A DNA stretch of 64,000 nt, taken from positions 1 to 64,000 of the forward strand of contig NZ_JBEUMS010000014.1 of assembly GCF_040543805.1 (NCBI RefSeq). Reading direction: 5' to 3'. The stretch is from Arcicella rosea. Lineage in GTDB: Bacteria > Bacteroidota > Bacteroidia > Cytophagales > Spirosomataceae. Positions 7,584-17,010 of this stretch are shown here, piece by piece (the stretch's first letter is position 1; every line of letters starts with the position of its first letter). The notes under the pieces were generated by a model. It made no database searches. It saw only the letters and a program-made list of their open reading frames with translations, and was not told the DNA's origin. The position numbers and the translations under genes are program-made.

Positions 7584-7876
7584 TTTCTAAAATAAATATT
7601 AATGTTGCTTCTTCCTCCATTGAGCTTTTCGGTTTCGTTTTTGGTGAGTTTCCGAAAACCAATTTCAAAGCTACCTTCTTCGGTATAAATATAGCTTCTG
7701 CTGAATGGACAGTAAGTGATGGGTAAGTTTAAATCATTGATTAACTCATCTCGGTATTTATACCATGCACGTTCGGTAATACCCAACTTTTGTGAAAGTT
7801 CTTTTGGTGTTCCAGTCGCTTTTAATTTTATAAGCCTATCTAAGTAGCTCAGGCGTTGGCAAATTTTAAAAATCAT
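7562..7876 (-). CDS. Small HTH protein with a C-terminal double-glycine leader motif
   Basis: A 104-residue protein from the ATG at 7876. Residues about 10-60 form a helix-turn-helix of the kind TGTPKELSQKLGITERAWYKY, followed by a short wing (ITYCPFSRSYIYTEEGSF). The C-terminal part, FRKLTKNETEKLNGG (Gly-Gly at 87-88), looks like a C39 double-glycine leader, leaving a 16-residue tail (RSNINIYFRNFLSLNL). Similar small HTH proteins ending near GG are, from memory, a recurring type next to Bacteroidota peptide clusters. A frame from ATG 7996 would add 40 residues spanning a strong hairpin (7913-7942) and looks unlikely. It is probably the cluster regulator; the tail may be a released signal peptide. 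Confidence 0.65.
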   Translation of the reverse strand: MIFKICQRLSYLDRLIKLKATGTPKELSQKLGITERAWYKYRDELINDLNLPITYCPFSRSYIYTEEGSFEIGFRKLTKNETEKLNGGRSNINIYFRNFLSLNL

Positions 7877-7912
7877 AGCTGTATTTTTGAGGGAGAAATA
7901 TTTTTCATATTT

Positions 7913-7942
7913 ATTATTAATGCTAAATTTTGCATTAATAAT
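7913..7942. promoter_or_regulatory. Hairpin/dyad upstream of the HTH gene
   Basis: Perfect 11-bp arms ATTATTAATGC (7913-7923) and GCATTAATAAT (7932-7942) with an 8-nt centre, 37 nt upstream of the preferred HTH start. It could be an autoregulatory operator or a leader structure. Its presence argues against the longer reading frame from 7996. Confidence 0.4.
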
Positions 7943-8092
7943 GCAGAAAATATGAAATAATTGATTTCGTTGTAATGTAAATATATTCATTTTCAATATT
8001 TACTGCAATTTTTTCAAGCTTTTTTCTTACAAAAAAATATTTTGAAATAGCATTCGTATTTGCTTAAGATTTTGGAAAGAGTATAAAACTAA

Positions 8093-8126
8093 AAAATCGG
8101 CATCAGAACAATCTGATACCGATTTT
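8093..8126 (-). terminator. Intrinsic terminator of the RND efflux operon
   Basis: On the minus strand a 14-bp stem (one G-U pair) with a 6-nt loop is followed directly by TTTTTTAGTTTT. It lies 22 nt downstream of the TolC-family gene stop. Confidence 0.85.
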
Positions 8127-8147
8127 CAAGACATAAAATGTCAATAC

Positions 8148-9467
8148 TTAATTCCCCAACTGACTGGCAATTTGCTTTAAAGTAATCTCAGCTATTTTGG
8201 CTGTGTAGCTTAAATTATTCAGGCGATAGCCAGAGTTTTCAAAACTTTGTTGTGCTTGTTTTACATCAATAATGGTGGCTTGTCCTAATTGAAAACGTTG
8301 ATTCATTAATTTCAATAATCTATCTGCCAACTCATAATTTTGTTTTTCCGATTCAATCAACTGCAAAGTATTGCTATAAGCTTCCCAAGATTTTGCCGCA
8401 GTATTCTGAAAATTCTGAGCAATTACTTCTTTCTGTAAACGAGCCGTTTCTGTGTTAATCTTGGCAACTTGTACTTGGCGAGTATTTGCTGTTCCTGCAT
8501 AGATTGGAATACTTGCGTTTACTCCTAAAAATGGTCCATAAGTTTGGTTTAATAAAGTAAAACCTGCACCACTTTGGTTACGTCCGTAGTTATAACCAGT
8601 ATTCAAATTGACGGTTGGATAACGTCTGGCATTAGCTTCTCTTTCTAACAAAAGATTTACGTTAATTTGAGCTTCTGCCGATAAAATACTTGGATGCTTT
8701 TTGATATTCGCTTCTATGTTTTCCCATTGAAGACTTTTATCTAATTCAATCGTAGTATCAACAACAGTAATTGCCGTTTTAGGATTTAAAACTAAGCTAC
8801 GAAGTAAGTCTGCTTTGCTTTGTTCAATCACAATTTTTTGTGTTTGTAAAGCTTGAGTTTGTGCATTCAAATCTAAATTCGCTTGTAAGAATTCCGCTTC
8901 GTTTGATAAACCAACGCTTTTACGAGCTTCAATCAATGAAAGTTTTTGTTTTGAAACTTCAATAGATTGAAGTAACGTAGCAACAAAATTTTGCTGTTGT
9001 ACGACTGCAAAATACTTCAACATCACATCAGCAATGACATTCTGAACACTTGTATTGACTTGTTCTTGACTTTGCTTTTGCAATTCTTCCAAACGCTTTT
9101 TAGTAGCCATTACTCTACCCCCATTATACAACATCATAGTAGCCGTAACACTCATATTGGTATTGTTCGACACTACGCCTGTTCTGTTGGTACTTGTTCC
9201 GTTACTCAATTCTTGGTTCAAACCAGTTACTTGTTCATTCGTATTGAAACTACCCGTAACCGTTGGCAAACCGCCTGCAACACCAATATAATTATTGACA
9301 GTATTCGCAGAAAGCGCATTCTTTGAAATCTGAATATCCAAATTGTTTTTTAAGGCTGTTTCAATCGCTTGGCTTAGCGTAATTTGTTGCTGGGCCACAA
9401 TCGTATGAATGCCTGTAACCAACAAACAGAACGCTAAAGGAACAGTATATTTAAGAAATATTCTCAT
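8148..9467 (-). CDS. TolC-family outer membrane efflux protein
   Basis: The outer membrane channel of the tripartite RND pump encoded with it. It has a signal peptide (hydrophobic stretch, then VAQQ near 24-27), two repeated helical/strand halves rich in Gln, Asn and Ala, and the typical opening ITLSQAIETALKNNLDIQISKN. Its 439 residues fit the outer membrane efflux protein family. It is the last gene of the operon, after adaptor and permease. Confidence 0.9.
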   Translation of the reverse strand: MRIFLKYTVPLAFCLLVTGIHTIVAQQQITLSQAIETALKNNLDIQISKNALSANTVNNYIGVAGGLPTVTGSFNTNEQVTGLNQELSNGTSTNRTGVVSNNTNMSVTATMMLYNGGRVMATKKRLEELQKQSQEQVNTSVQNVIADVMLKYFAVVQQQNFVATLLQSIEVSKQKLSLIEARKSVGLSNEAEFLQANLDLNAQTQALQTQKIVIEQSKADLLRSLVLNPKTAITVVDTTIELDKSLQWENIEANIKKHPSILSAEAQINVNLLLEREANARRYPTVNLNTGYNYGRNQSGAGFTLLNQTYGPFLGVNASIPIYAGTANTRQVQVAKINTETARLQKEVIAQNFQNTAAKSWEAYSNTLQLIESEKQNYELADRLLKLMNQRFQLGQATIIDVKQAQQSFENSGYRLNNLSYTAKIAEITLKQIASQLGN

Positions 9468-9536
9468 GTTTTTTCGTTGATTTTCAAATTATTAGCCTAC
9501 GATGTAAGCCTTTCTTTTATTAGGTTAAACCATTGC

Positions 9537-12500
9537 TTAACCTAATTCTTCCGCTAATTTAGATTCTTCCGTTTTGTAAGTTTTATTAGAGATAAATGTG
9601 TAAACGGCTGGAATTACAATTAGAGTAAGGATTAAAGAGAATAAAATCCCGCCAACAACTACAGTTCCTAAAGGAATACGGCTTGTTGAAGCAGCTCCTA
9701 AGCTCAAGGCAATCGGTAATGCTCCTAGTGAAGTAGCTAAACTTGTCATCAAAATCGGACGTAAACGTTGCGTGGCAGCTTCTACTACAGCATCAATTCT
9801 TGATAGTCCTTCGGCACGTTTATGGTTGGCAAATTCTACAATCAAAATACCATTTTTCGTTACCAAACCAATCAACATAATCATCCCGATTTGCGAGAAA
9901 ATATTCAACGTTTGTCCGAATATCCAAAGACTACCCAATGCACCCGCCAAAGCCAAAGGCACCGTAATCATGATAGTGAATGGGTCTTTGAAACTTTCAA
10001 ACTGAGCGGCTAATAACAAGTAAATCAATGCCAAAGCTAAACCAAAAGCAAAAGCAGTGTTTGACGAACTTTCAGAATAATCTCTTGAAGGACCACTCAA
10101 TGCCGTTTGGAAAGATTTGTCCAATACTTTATCGGCAATGGCTTGCATGGCTTTTACGCCATCACCAATTGTTTTTCCTTCTGCCAATGAAGCCGAAATC
10201 GTAGCCGATTTCAAACGGTTAAAGTGAAATAATGTTGAAGGATTACTACTTTCTTCCAATTTTACTACCGCACTCAAAGGAATTCTTTCTCCACGAGCGT
10301 TTGTCACAAAAAGGTTTTCAATATCTGTTGGTTCTTTTCTTTCTTTACGTTCTACTTGTGCAATTACTTCGTATTGACGTCCATTCATCGTAAAGTAAGC
10401 TAACCTTCTACCACTGAATGCACCTTGAACAGCACTTACAACATCTTGTGTGGTTAAACCTAAATCCTTGATTTTAATGCGGTCGAAAGTCATTAAAATC
10501 TCAGGTTTGTTGAATTTTAAGTTTACGTCAACATTTTGAAAGGTTTTATCATTACGAGCTTCGTCCAAAAACTTAGGAATCGCTTCTTTAATTTTCGCAA
10601 AATCAATATTTTGTAATACGAATTGTACGGGCAAACTACCTCTTGAACCCAAACCTACCGAAATGGTTTGTTCTTGAATACCAAATACACGAGCGTTGTT
10701 AAAACGGCTCATTTTTTTGTTCAATAGTTTCGTCAATTCATCTTGGCTTCTTGTTCTTTGGTCTGGGTCAACCAAACCAATACGAGCCGCAGAAGAGTTT
10801 GTTCCGCCATTTCCACCAAAACCTGGCACAGCATTAAACACAAAGTCTTTTTCAGGAATAGAATCATTCAAGAAATTCGTTACTTCATCCGAAACCTTTT
10901 GGGTAAATAAATAACTTGACCCTTCGGCAGTACTTACTGTAAAACGGATACTACTTTTATCTTCCATCGGTGCAATTTCACTTTGTAAGTTTTTACCTGC
11001 CAGCCAAATTAACACACCACAAGCCACTACAATTACCCAAGCTACCCAACGAACTTTCATGAAGCCTTTCAAAATGTTTTTGTAGCCACTTTCCATACCC
11101 GTAAAGAATGGTTCGGTTTTGTCGTAAAGCCAACCGTGTCCTGCTTTTTTACGAGTTAAATAAACATTCAGTACAGGCGTAATGGTTAGCGAAACAAAGG
11201 CTGAAATCAATACCGCACCTGCAACCACAATACCAAATTCACGGAATAAACTTCCTACGAAACCTTCTAAGAAAATAACAGGAAGGAATACCACCGCAAG
11301 GGTTAATGAAGTAGAAATTACGGCAAAGAAAATCTCTTTACTTCCTTCCAAAGCCGCTTTTCGAATCGGTAAGCCTTGTTCTAATTTTCGGAAAATGTTT
11401 TCTGTAACAACAATCCCATCATCTACCACCAAACCTGTTGCTAATACGATTCCGAGTAAAGTCAATACATTAATCGTAAATCCGCAGAAGTACATGATAA
11501 AGAAAGTAGCAATCAAAGAGATTGGAATATCAATCAATGGACGAATCGCAATTAACCAATTTCGGAAGAAGAAGAAAATTACCAAAACTACCAAGCCAAA
11601 TGAAATCACCAAAGTTTCTTCTACTTCTTTCAAAGAACGACGAACGTTTTTGGTGTTATCAATCAATAATTTAAACTGAATATCAGATTTGTTTTCCTTC
11701 TGAATTTCTTCTAAACGTTTATTGAATTCGTCTGCAATTTTAATGTAATTCGCTCCGGGTTGAGGAACAACTGCCAAACCCACAGAGTAAACGCCATTGT
11801 ATTTCCAACTTTGTTCAAGTGTTTCAGGTCCTAATTCTACGTCTGCAATATCACCCAAACGCACAATACCAGTAATACTTTCACGGATAATTAAATCACG
11901 AAATTGTTGCTCAGTCGTTAATCTTCCCAAAGCACGAATCGTCATTTCGGTATTACTACCATAAATTTTACCTGCTGGTAATTCAACGTTTTCACGAGCC
12001 AAAGCTGTTTGAATATCCGTAAACGATAAACCATAAGCATTCATGCGGTCGGTTTTCAACCAAATACGCATGGCATAACGTTTCTGTCCTAAAATATTTA
12101 CACCACTTACGTTATTGATGGTTTGGAAACGTTGCTGTAAAACGTTTTCTGCATAATCACTCAATTCCAGCAAACTTTTACTTCTACTTTGAATAGCCAA
12201 AAGCAAAATAAAATCACTGTTAGCATCTGCTTTAGAAACTACTGGCGGAGCATCAATATCTTGGGGCAAGCTTCTTACGGCTTGTGCTACTTTATCACGC
12301 ACATCACTGGCTGCCGCTTCCAAAGGCACATCTAAGTTGAATTCTACCGAAATAGAACTACTTCCTAAAGTACTTGATGAAGTAATTGAACGAATACCCG
12401 GAATACCATTAATTTGTTTTTCGAGTGGTTCAGTAATTTGGTTTTCAATAATATCAGGGTTCGCACCAGTGTAAGATGTTCTTACGGTAACAATGGGCGG

Positions 12501-12623
12501 GTCGATGGCAGGGTAATCCCTTACTGCCAAAAACGAAAATCCAACTACCCCAAAAAGGATAATCAAGACGTTCATCACCGTGGCAAATACGGGTCTTTTA
12601 AGAGATAATTCTGAAATATTCAT
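9537..12623 (-). CDS. RND efflux permease (AcrB/HAE1 type)
   Basis: The proton-driven inner membrane pump of the tripartite system. The typical N-terminus MNISELSLKRPVFATVMN with the first membrane helix, twelve transmembrane segments and two large periplasmic loops are recognisable. The proton-relay Asp pair is present in TM4 (GLVVDDGIVV). At 1028 residues it is full length. The HAE1 type normally exports drugs, dyes and other hydrophobic compounds; the substrate cannot be read from sequence. Confidence 0.93.
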   Translation of the reverse strand: MNISELSLKRPVFATVMNVLIILFGVVGFSFLAVRDYPAIDPPIVTVRTSYTGANPDIIENQITEPLEKQINGIPGIRSITSSSTLGSSSISVEFNLDVPLEAAASDVRDKVAQAVRSLPQDIDAPPVVSKADANSDFILLLAIQSRSKSLLELSDYAENVLQQRFQTINNVSGVNILGQKRYAMRIWLKTDRMNAYGLSFTDIQTALARENVELPAGKIYGSNTEMTIRALGRLTTEQQFRDLIIRESITGIVRLGDIADVELGPETLEQSWKYNGVYSVGLAVVPQPGANYIKIADEFNKRLEEIQKENKSDIQFKLLIDNTKNVRRSLKEVEETLVISFGLVVLVIFFFFRNWLIAIRPLIDIPISLIATFFIMYFCGFTINVLTLLGIVLATGLVVDDGIVVTENIFRKLEQGLPIRKAALEGSKEIFFAVISTSLTLAVVFLPVIFLEGFVGSLFREFGIVVAGAVLISAFVSLTITPVLNVYLTRKKAGHGWLYDKTEPFFTGMESGYKNILKGFMKVRWVAWVIVVACGVLIWLAGKNLQSEIAPMEDKSSIRFTVSTAEGSSYLFTQKVSDEVTNFLNDSIPEKDFVFNAVPGFGGNGGTNSSAARIGLVDPDQRTRSQDELTKLLNKKMSRFNNARVFGIQEQTISVGLGSRGSLPVQFVLQNIDFAKIKEAIPKFLDEARNDKTFQNVDVNLKFNKPEILMTFDRIKIKDLGLTTQDVVSAVQGAFSGRRLAYFTMNGRQYEVIAQVERKERKEPTDIENLFVTNARGERIPLSAVVKLEESSNPSTLFHFNRLKSATISASLAEGKTIGDGVKAMQAIADKVLDKSFQTALSGPSRDYSESSSNTAFAFGLALALIYLLLAAQFESFKDPFTIMITVPLALAGALGSLWIFGQTLNIFSQIGMIMLIGLVTKNGILIVEFANHKRAEGLSRIDAVVEAATQRLRPILMTSLATSLGALPIALSLGAASTSRIPLGTVVVGGILFSLILTLIVIPAVYTFISNKTYKTEESKLAEELG

Positions 12624-12720
12624 GAATAATGCTGATTAAATTAATGCAGGCTCTACTAAAAGAGTGATTAATTTTATGAAATCTTTTGAATGATGATTTT
12701 GAACGAAGAAAGTAAAATAC

Positions 12721-13773
12721 TTATAAGTTTTTTACGCCTCTTACTTTAACAGGTTTATCTGGACGAGCAAATAAAACACCATCAACCACTACAGAATCGC
12801 CTTCGCTCAATCCACTTGTAATTTCAACAACATCTTCTTGTCTGAAACCCGTTTCTACTGTTACGTAGCTTGCTTTTCCATCTTTAACAACTACTAGTTT
12901 TTTAGATTTATCATCAGGAATAATAGCATTTGTCGGAATCAAAATACTGTTTTGAGCAGCACCAGCACTAAAATATACTTTTGCGAAAGTTCCCGGATTA
13001 GCATTGCAATTTGATAACAAAGCACGTACCAATAAATTACGAGTAGTTTGGTTGATTTGTGGCTCACGAGCAATGACAACTGCTTTGCAACGAGCTGCTT
13101 TTTGTCCTTCTACTTCTACTTCCACAACTGTTCCTTTGCGGATTAATTGTGTGTATTCTTCAGGAACGGTAAAATCAACTTTTAATTTATTGACTTGCTG
13201 AATGGTAGCAATAATGGTAGTAGGTGAAACATAGGCTCCTTGACTGATTTGACGTAAACCCAATACGCCAGTAAACGGAGCTTTCAAGACCGTTTTTTCA
13301 ATTAATACTTGAGTATAAGCTAAATCTGCCTTTAAACTATTTACTTGGTTTAAAGCAGTATCGTATTCACCTTGACTAATCCCATTAATTGATAAAAGTT
13401 TAGCCAAACGTTTTTCTGTTTTTTCAGCTAAATCAAGCTGAACTTTGGTTTTATTCAATTGAGCTTGCAAATCAGCATCGTTGATTCTTGCCAAAACTGT
13501 TCCTTGGTTAACAGTAGTGCCTTCAGCAATATTCAAATAAGTAATTCTTCCGCTAACTTCTGTATGAAGTTCTACGAATTCATTAGCAACAATAGAACCA
13601 TTGGCTTCAACATCCGAGCTAATGCTTTGTTTTTTAGCAATTACTACATCGACGATAGCAGGTTGGTCTTCTTTTTTATTATTGTCTTGAGGCTTCTTAC
13701 TGTGGCAACTAGCCAAAGCTAAACAGATTGATGCCCCAACAGATACCATTGAGAGCGTATTTTTTTGCTTCAT
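12721..13773 (-). CDS. RND efflux periplasmic adaptor (membrane fusion lipoprotein)
   Basis: Links the RND permease to the TolC-like channel. It has a lipoprotein signal with lipobox LASC (Cys23), then a beta-barrel/lipoyl layout: EVSGRITYLNIAEGTTVNQG as first lipoyl half, a coiled-coil hairpin of about 60 residues (LNKTKVQLDLAEK), then the second half APFTGVLGLRQISQG. At 350 residues the length is usual. It is the first gene of the operon, about 97 nt before the permease. Confidence 0.92.
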   Translation of the reverse strand: MKQKNTLSMVSVGASICLALASCHSKKPQDNNKKEDQPAIVDVVIAKKQSISSDVEANGSIVANEFVELHTEVSGRITYLNIAEGTTVNQGTVLARINDADLQAQLNKTKVQLDLAEKTEKRLAKLLSINGISQGEYDTALNQVNSLKADLAYTQVLIEKTVLKAPFTGVLGLRQISQGAYVSPTTIIATIQQVNKLKVDFTVPEEYTQLIRKGTVVEVEVEGQKAARCKAVVIAREPQINQTTRNLLVRALLSNCNANPGTFAKVYFSAGAAQNSILIPTNAIIPDDKSKKLVVVKDGKASYVTVETGFRQEDVVEITSGLSEGDSVVVDGVLFARPDKPVKVRGVKNL

Positions 13774-14017
13774 ATTTACGTTTGTATGAATAATTTTCTT
13801 GCTAAATTTCTATAAAGGTACTTTATAAAGAATAACCTTTTGTCCCGATTTACTTCGTAATCTTAATATATTTCGACTAACTTATCATTTCTATAGATAA
13901 GTGGATTAAATATGCCAATTAACTACCTAGTAATGAGCATTCCTTGCTTCATGATGTTTCAAAATCTATGGCATAAAAAGCAGGCTTAGACTGTAAATGA
14001 CACCTAACTCACCAATA

Positions 14018-14241
14018 CTGAGCCTTAACTCACTAAAACTGCATTGTAAGTCAGATTTTCTGTATTAGCTTACAGTTTTAGTGAGCTGGAATACAGAAAA
14101 TCTGAGTTGAAGCTCGCCAAAACAGTATTGAAGCTCAGAAAATCTGAGTATTAGCTCACTACTACTGAGTTAGTACTCAATAAATCTGAGTTAAAGCTCA
14201 GCCAAACTGAGTTAATAGTCAGAAATACTGTATTAGAACTC
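14018..14241. repeat. Degenerate tandem array with exact 21-bp period (about 11 units)
   Basis: The CTG-type core of a unit resembling ctgagttnnagctca recurs at 14018, 14039, 14060, 14081, 14102, 14123, 14144, 14165, 14186, 14207 and 14228, each exactly 21 bp apart despite heavy sequence drift. Twenty-one base pairs is two helical turns. The array lies in the 640-bp gap between the divergent RND operon and the flotillin-like gene. No reading frame through it looks coding. The remainder of 13774-14413 shows no other recognised feature. Confidence 0.7.
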
Positions 14242-14413
14242 CCTTCGACGTTCTTTTGCTAATGCCAAGCGAGGGCTATAAAGTCTCCCAAATCCATTTA
14301 AGCCAGCCCCAAACCATTCTTCACAAAACGGAATATTTTTATTCGGTTTTCTACAAATTTGGTTCATGAACTTAAGCATCTGAGTTCAAAAATCAACCAA
14401 AACATACACAACA

Positions 14414-16309
14414 ATGAACATTCCTATTACCACCATTATCAGCATAGCAATTCCTGTGCTTTGTTTAGTTTTCTACAAATTTATTTTTCGTTTACTGGGC
14501 ATTATCATTATTCCAGAAGACAAAATTGGCTTAGTTACCAAAAAGTTCGTACTCTTTGGCGATAAAAAATCTTTACCCGAAGGACGAATCATTGCCACCG
14601 AAGGCGAAGCGGGTTATCAAGCTAAACCTTTAGCTCCAGGTATTTATTTTTGGTATTGGATTTGGCAATACGATATTACGCTTCAGCCACTTACCATTAT
14701 TCCAACTGGTAAAATTGGCTTAATCTTGGCAAAAGATGGCAAAGAACTTGAAACAGGTTCTATTTTAGCTAGAAAAATCGAATGTGATGGTTTTCAAGAT
14801 ACGGAATCTTTTTTAAAAAACGGCGGAAGAAAAGGACGACAAACAGCGGTAATTACAGCGGGTTCATACAGAATTAATACTTTTTTGTTTGAAGTAGTCA
14901 TTACTGATATTACTGAAATCCATGAAAACATGGTTGGGATTATTACTACGATGGATGGTGCTTCTATCGAAGCAGGACAAATTGCAGGTAAGTCAATTGA
15001 CGGTCATAATAATTTCCAAGATGCTGATACTTTCTTGAATAGAGGAGGAAACAAAGGCTTACAACAACAAGTAATTTTAGCAGGTTCGTACAACTTGAAT
15101 CCATGGTTTGTGAAAGTAGAAGAAATTCACATGACCGAAATTCCGATTGGTAATGTAGGCGTAGTCATTTCTTATGTAGGCGAAGAAGGTGTTGATATTA
15201 GCGGAACGGAGTTTAAACACGGAAATATTGTTTCAAAAGGCTACAAAGGCGTTTGGGCAGAAGCTTTTGGACCGGGTAAATATCCAGTAAATACTTATGT
15301 TCAGAAAATTGAAGTCGTGCCGACAACCAATTTGGTTTTAAACTGGGCAAGTGCAAGGTCAGAGTCGCATCAATTGGATAAAAATCTGTCAACAATTACG
15401 GTTCGTTCAAAAGATGGTTTCCCTTTCAATTTAGATGTTTCGCAGATTATCCACATTCCTAATTACGAAGCACCAAAAGTAATTGCCCGTTTTGGAAATA
15501 TGAACAATCTTGTAAGCCAAGTGCTTGAACCAACCATTGGTAATTACTTTAGAAACTCAGCTCAGGATTCAGATGTAATTTCTTTCTTAGGCTCAAGAAA
15601 GGAACGTCAGGAAACAGCCAGAAGATATATTGGTGAAGTACTTTCGCAATACAATGTAAACGCTGTGGATACATTGATTGGTGATATTGTTCCGCCAGAA
15701 TCATTAATGAAAACTTTGACTGATAGAAAATTAGCCGAAGAACAAAAGGTTACTTATGAAACCCAGAAAATGGCACAGGAAACCCGCCAAGCTTTAGAAA
15801 AAGAAACAGCAATTGCCGATATTCAAAAAGACATTGTAAAAGCCGACCAAGGTGTTGTAATTGCGGAAAGAGTAGCCGATGCTTCGGTGAAAAAAGCACA
15901 AGGTGAAGCCCAAAGTTTGAAATTGCAAGCAGGAGCAGAAGCCGAAAGAGTAAGAGTACAAGCCAGTGCGGAGTCTGAAAGAATTAAATTGATTGCCAAT
16001 GCAGAAGCTGAAAAAATCAGTAAAACGGGTACTGCCGAAGCTGAGAAAATTTTAGCGATTGGTAAAGCTGACGCAGAAGCCTACAAATTGGCTGTTTCGG
16101 CAATGGGCGAAGGCAACTTTACACAATTGAAAATCACTGAAAGTATTGGTAAAGAGAAAATCAAAGTAATGCCTGATATTTTAATTACAGGCGGTTCAAA
16201 CGACCAAAACGGAGCTTTGAGTGGATTGTTGGGCTTACGTTTGATGGAAGAAGTAGGCAAGAAAGTAGAGAAAACTTCTGTTGATGTACAAACAGATAAA
16301 AAAGAGTAA
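14414..16309 (+). CDS. Flotillin-like SPFH/band 7 membrane protein
   Basis: An N-terminal hydrophobic span (about 5-32) anchors a long SPFH/band 7 region. The C-terminal half (about 440-570) is a coiled coil with repeated Ala-Glu heptads such as AEAERVRVQASAESERIK and AEAEKISKTGTAEAEK, the flotillin hallmark. The 631 residues fit flotillin-like proteins, which oligomerise in membrane microdomains and scaffold other proteins. It is followed by its own terminator, so it appears monocistronic. Confidence 0.82.
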   Translation: MNIPITTIISIAIPVLCLVFYKFIFRLLGIIIIPEDKIGLVTKKFVLFGDKKSLPEGRIIATEGEAGYQAKPLAPGIYFWYWIWQYDITLQPLTIIPTGKIGLILAKDGKELETGSILARKIECDGFQDTESFLKNGGRKGRQTAVITAGSYRINTFLFEVVITDITEIHENMVGIITTMDGASIEAGQIAGKSIDGHNNFQDADTFLNRGGNKGLQQQVILAGSYNLNPWFVKVEEIHMTEIPIGNVGVVISYVGEEGVDISGTEFKHGNIVSKGYKGVWAEAFGPGKYPVNTYVQKIEVVPTTNLVLNWASARSESHQLDKNLSTITVRSKDGFPFNLDVSQIIHIPNYEAPKVIARFGNMNNLVSQVLEPTIGNYFRNSAQDSDVISFLGSRKERQETARRYIGEVLSQYNVNAVDTLIGDIVPPESLMKTLTDRKLAEEQKVTYETQKMAQETRQALEKETAIADIQKDIVKADQGVVIAERVADASVKKAQGEAQSLKLQAGAEAERVRVQASAESERIKLIANAEAEKISKTGTAEAEKILAIGKADAEAYKLAVSAMGEGNFTQLKITESIGKEKIKVMPDILITGGSNDQNGALSGLLGLRLMEEVGKKVEKTSVDVQTDKKE

Positions 16310-16329
16310 TTAAAAGTGAGAAAGATTCA

Positions 16330-16357
16330 TAAACCCGTGGAATATTTCTACGGGTTT
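16330..16357 (+). terminator. Intrinsic terminator after the flotillin-like gene
   Basis: The stem TAAACCCGT..ACGGGTTTA, with a short A/U-rich top, is followed by TTTTTTTC. It lies 20 nt after the stop codon. Confidence 0.8.
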
Positions 16358-16493
16358 ATTTTTTCTAAGTATTAATACCAGTTTTCAGTCACCTAATCAT
16401 CTTTTCAAAAATATCATGAACTATTCTAAAGTGTTTTTTCGTTATAATTTTCCCCATCTAAAAAACTAATGAAAATATACCGAATAAACTGAT

Positions 16494-16970
16494 ATGCAGA
16501 AACTTAATTTAACAATCACCCTCGAAACGTACAATAACGACACTGAGCTGTCGGTATTAGAAAATAAATTATTGAACGAAGCTCGTAAAGCTACTTACAA
16601 ATCGTATGCTCCTTACTCAAATTTCCATGTAGGTGCTGCCATTCTTTTGGATGATGATACCATTGTGATGGCGAATAACCAAGAAAATGCAGCTTTTCCT
16701 TCTGGTTCTTGTGCAGAACAATCTGCTATTTTTTGGGTCGGAGCGAATTATCCAGAACGAAAAATAAAATCCATAGCAGTTATTGCTCGTCCGGGAAAAG
16801 GCAATGTATTCAGAGGCGTTTCTCCTTGTGGAGCTTGCCGACAAGCGATGTTGGAATATGAAGTTCGTCAGCAAGAACCAATTCGTTTTATCATGTTAGG
16901 AGCAAACAATCAGATATTAGTGACAGAATCCATTGGAGATTTACTTCCAATCAAATTCACTGATTTCTAA
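16494..16970 (+). CDS. cdd: Cytidine deaminase
   Basis: Deaminates cytidine and deoxycytidine to uridine and deoxyuridine in pyrimidine salvage. Zinc-site motifs are intact: SCAEQSAIF supplies the first Cys and catalytic Glu, and SPCGACRQA the other two Cys. The substrate-binding opening YAPYSNFHVGAAILLDD is also present. At 158 residues it is slightly longer at the N-terminus than the minimal tetrameric form. It precedes the VTT-domain gene by 40 nt and may be cotranscribed with it. Confidence 0.93.
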   Translation: MQKLNLTITLETYNNDTELSVLENKLLNEARKATYKSYAPYSNFHVGAAILLDDDTIVMANNQENAAFPSGSCAEQSAIFWVGANYPERKIKSIAVIARPGKGNVFRGVSPCGACRQAMLEYEVRQQEPIRFIMLGANNQILVTESIGDLLPIKFTDF

Positions 16971-17010
16971 GTTTTTTGTAGAATGCTGTTAAGGCATCTA
17001 TCTTTGTACA

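Noticed and set aside
7877..7996. Longer N-terminus (40 residues) for the HTH gene
   Set aside because: It would translate through a strong hairpin at 7913-7942 and adds a segment unlike HTH proteins; the ATG at 7876 gives a normal-sized protein.
8093..8126. Operator upstream of the HTH gene
   Set aside because: The stem is followed by a U-run on the minus strand just after the TolC gene, so it is better explained as a terminator.
11182..11679. 165-codon ORF antisense to the RND permease
   Set aside because: Low-complexity shadow of the permease gene, with no start signal or homology pattern.
14359..14565. 68-codon ORF overlapping the flotillin-like start
   Set aside because: A different frame of the flotillin-like gene; His/Ser-rich with no protein-like pattern.
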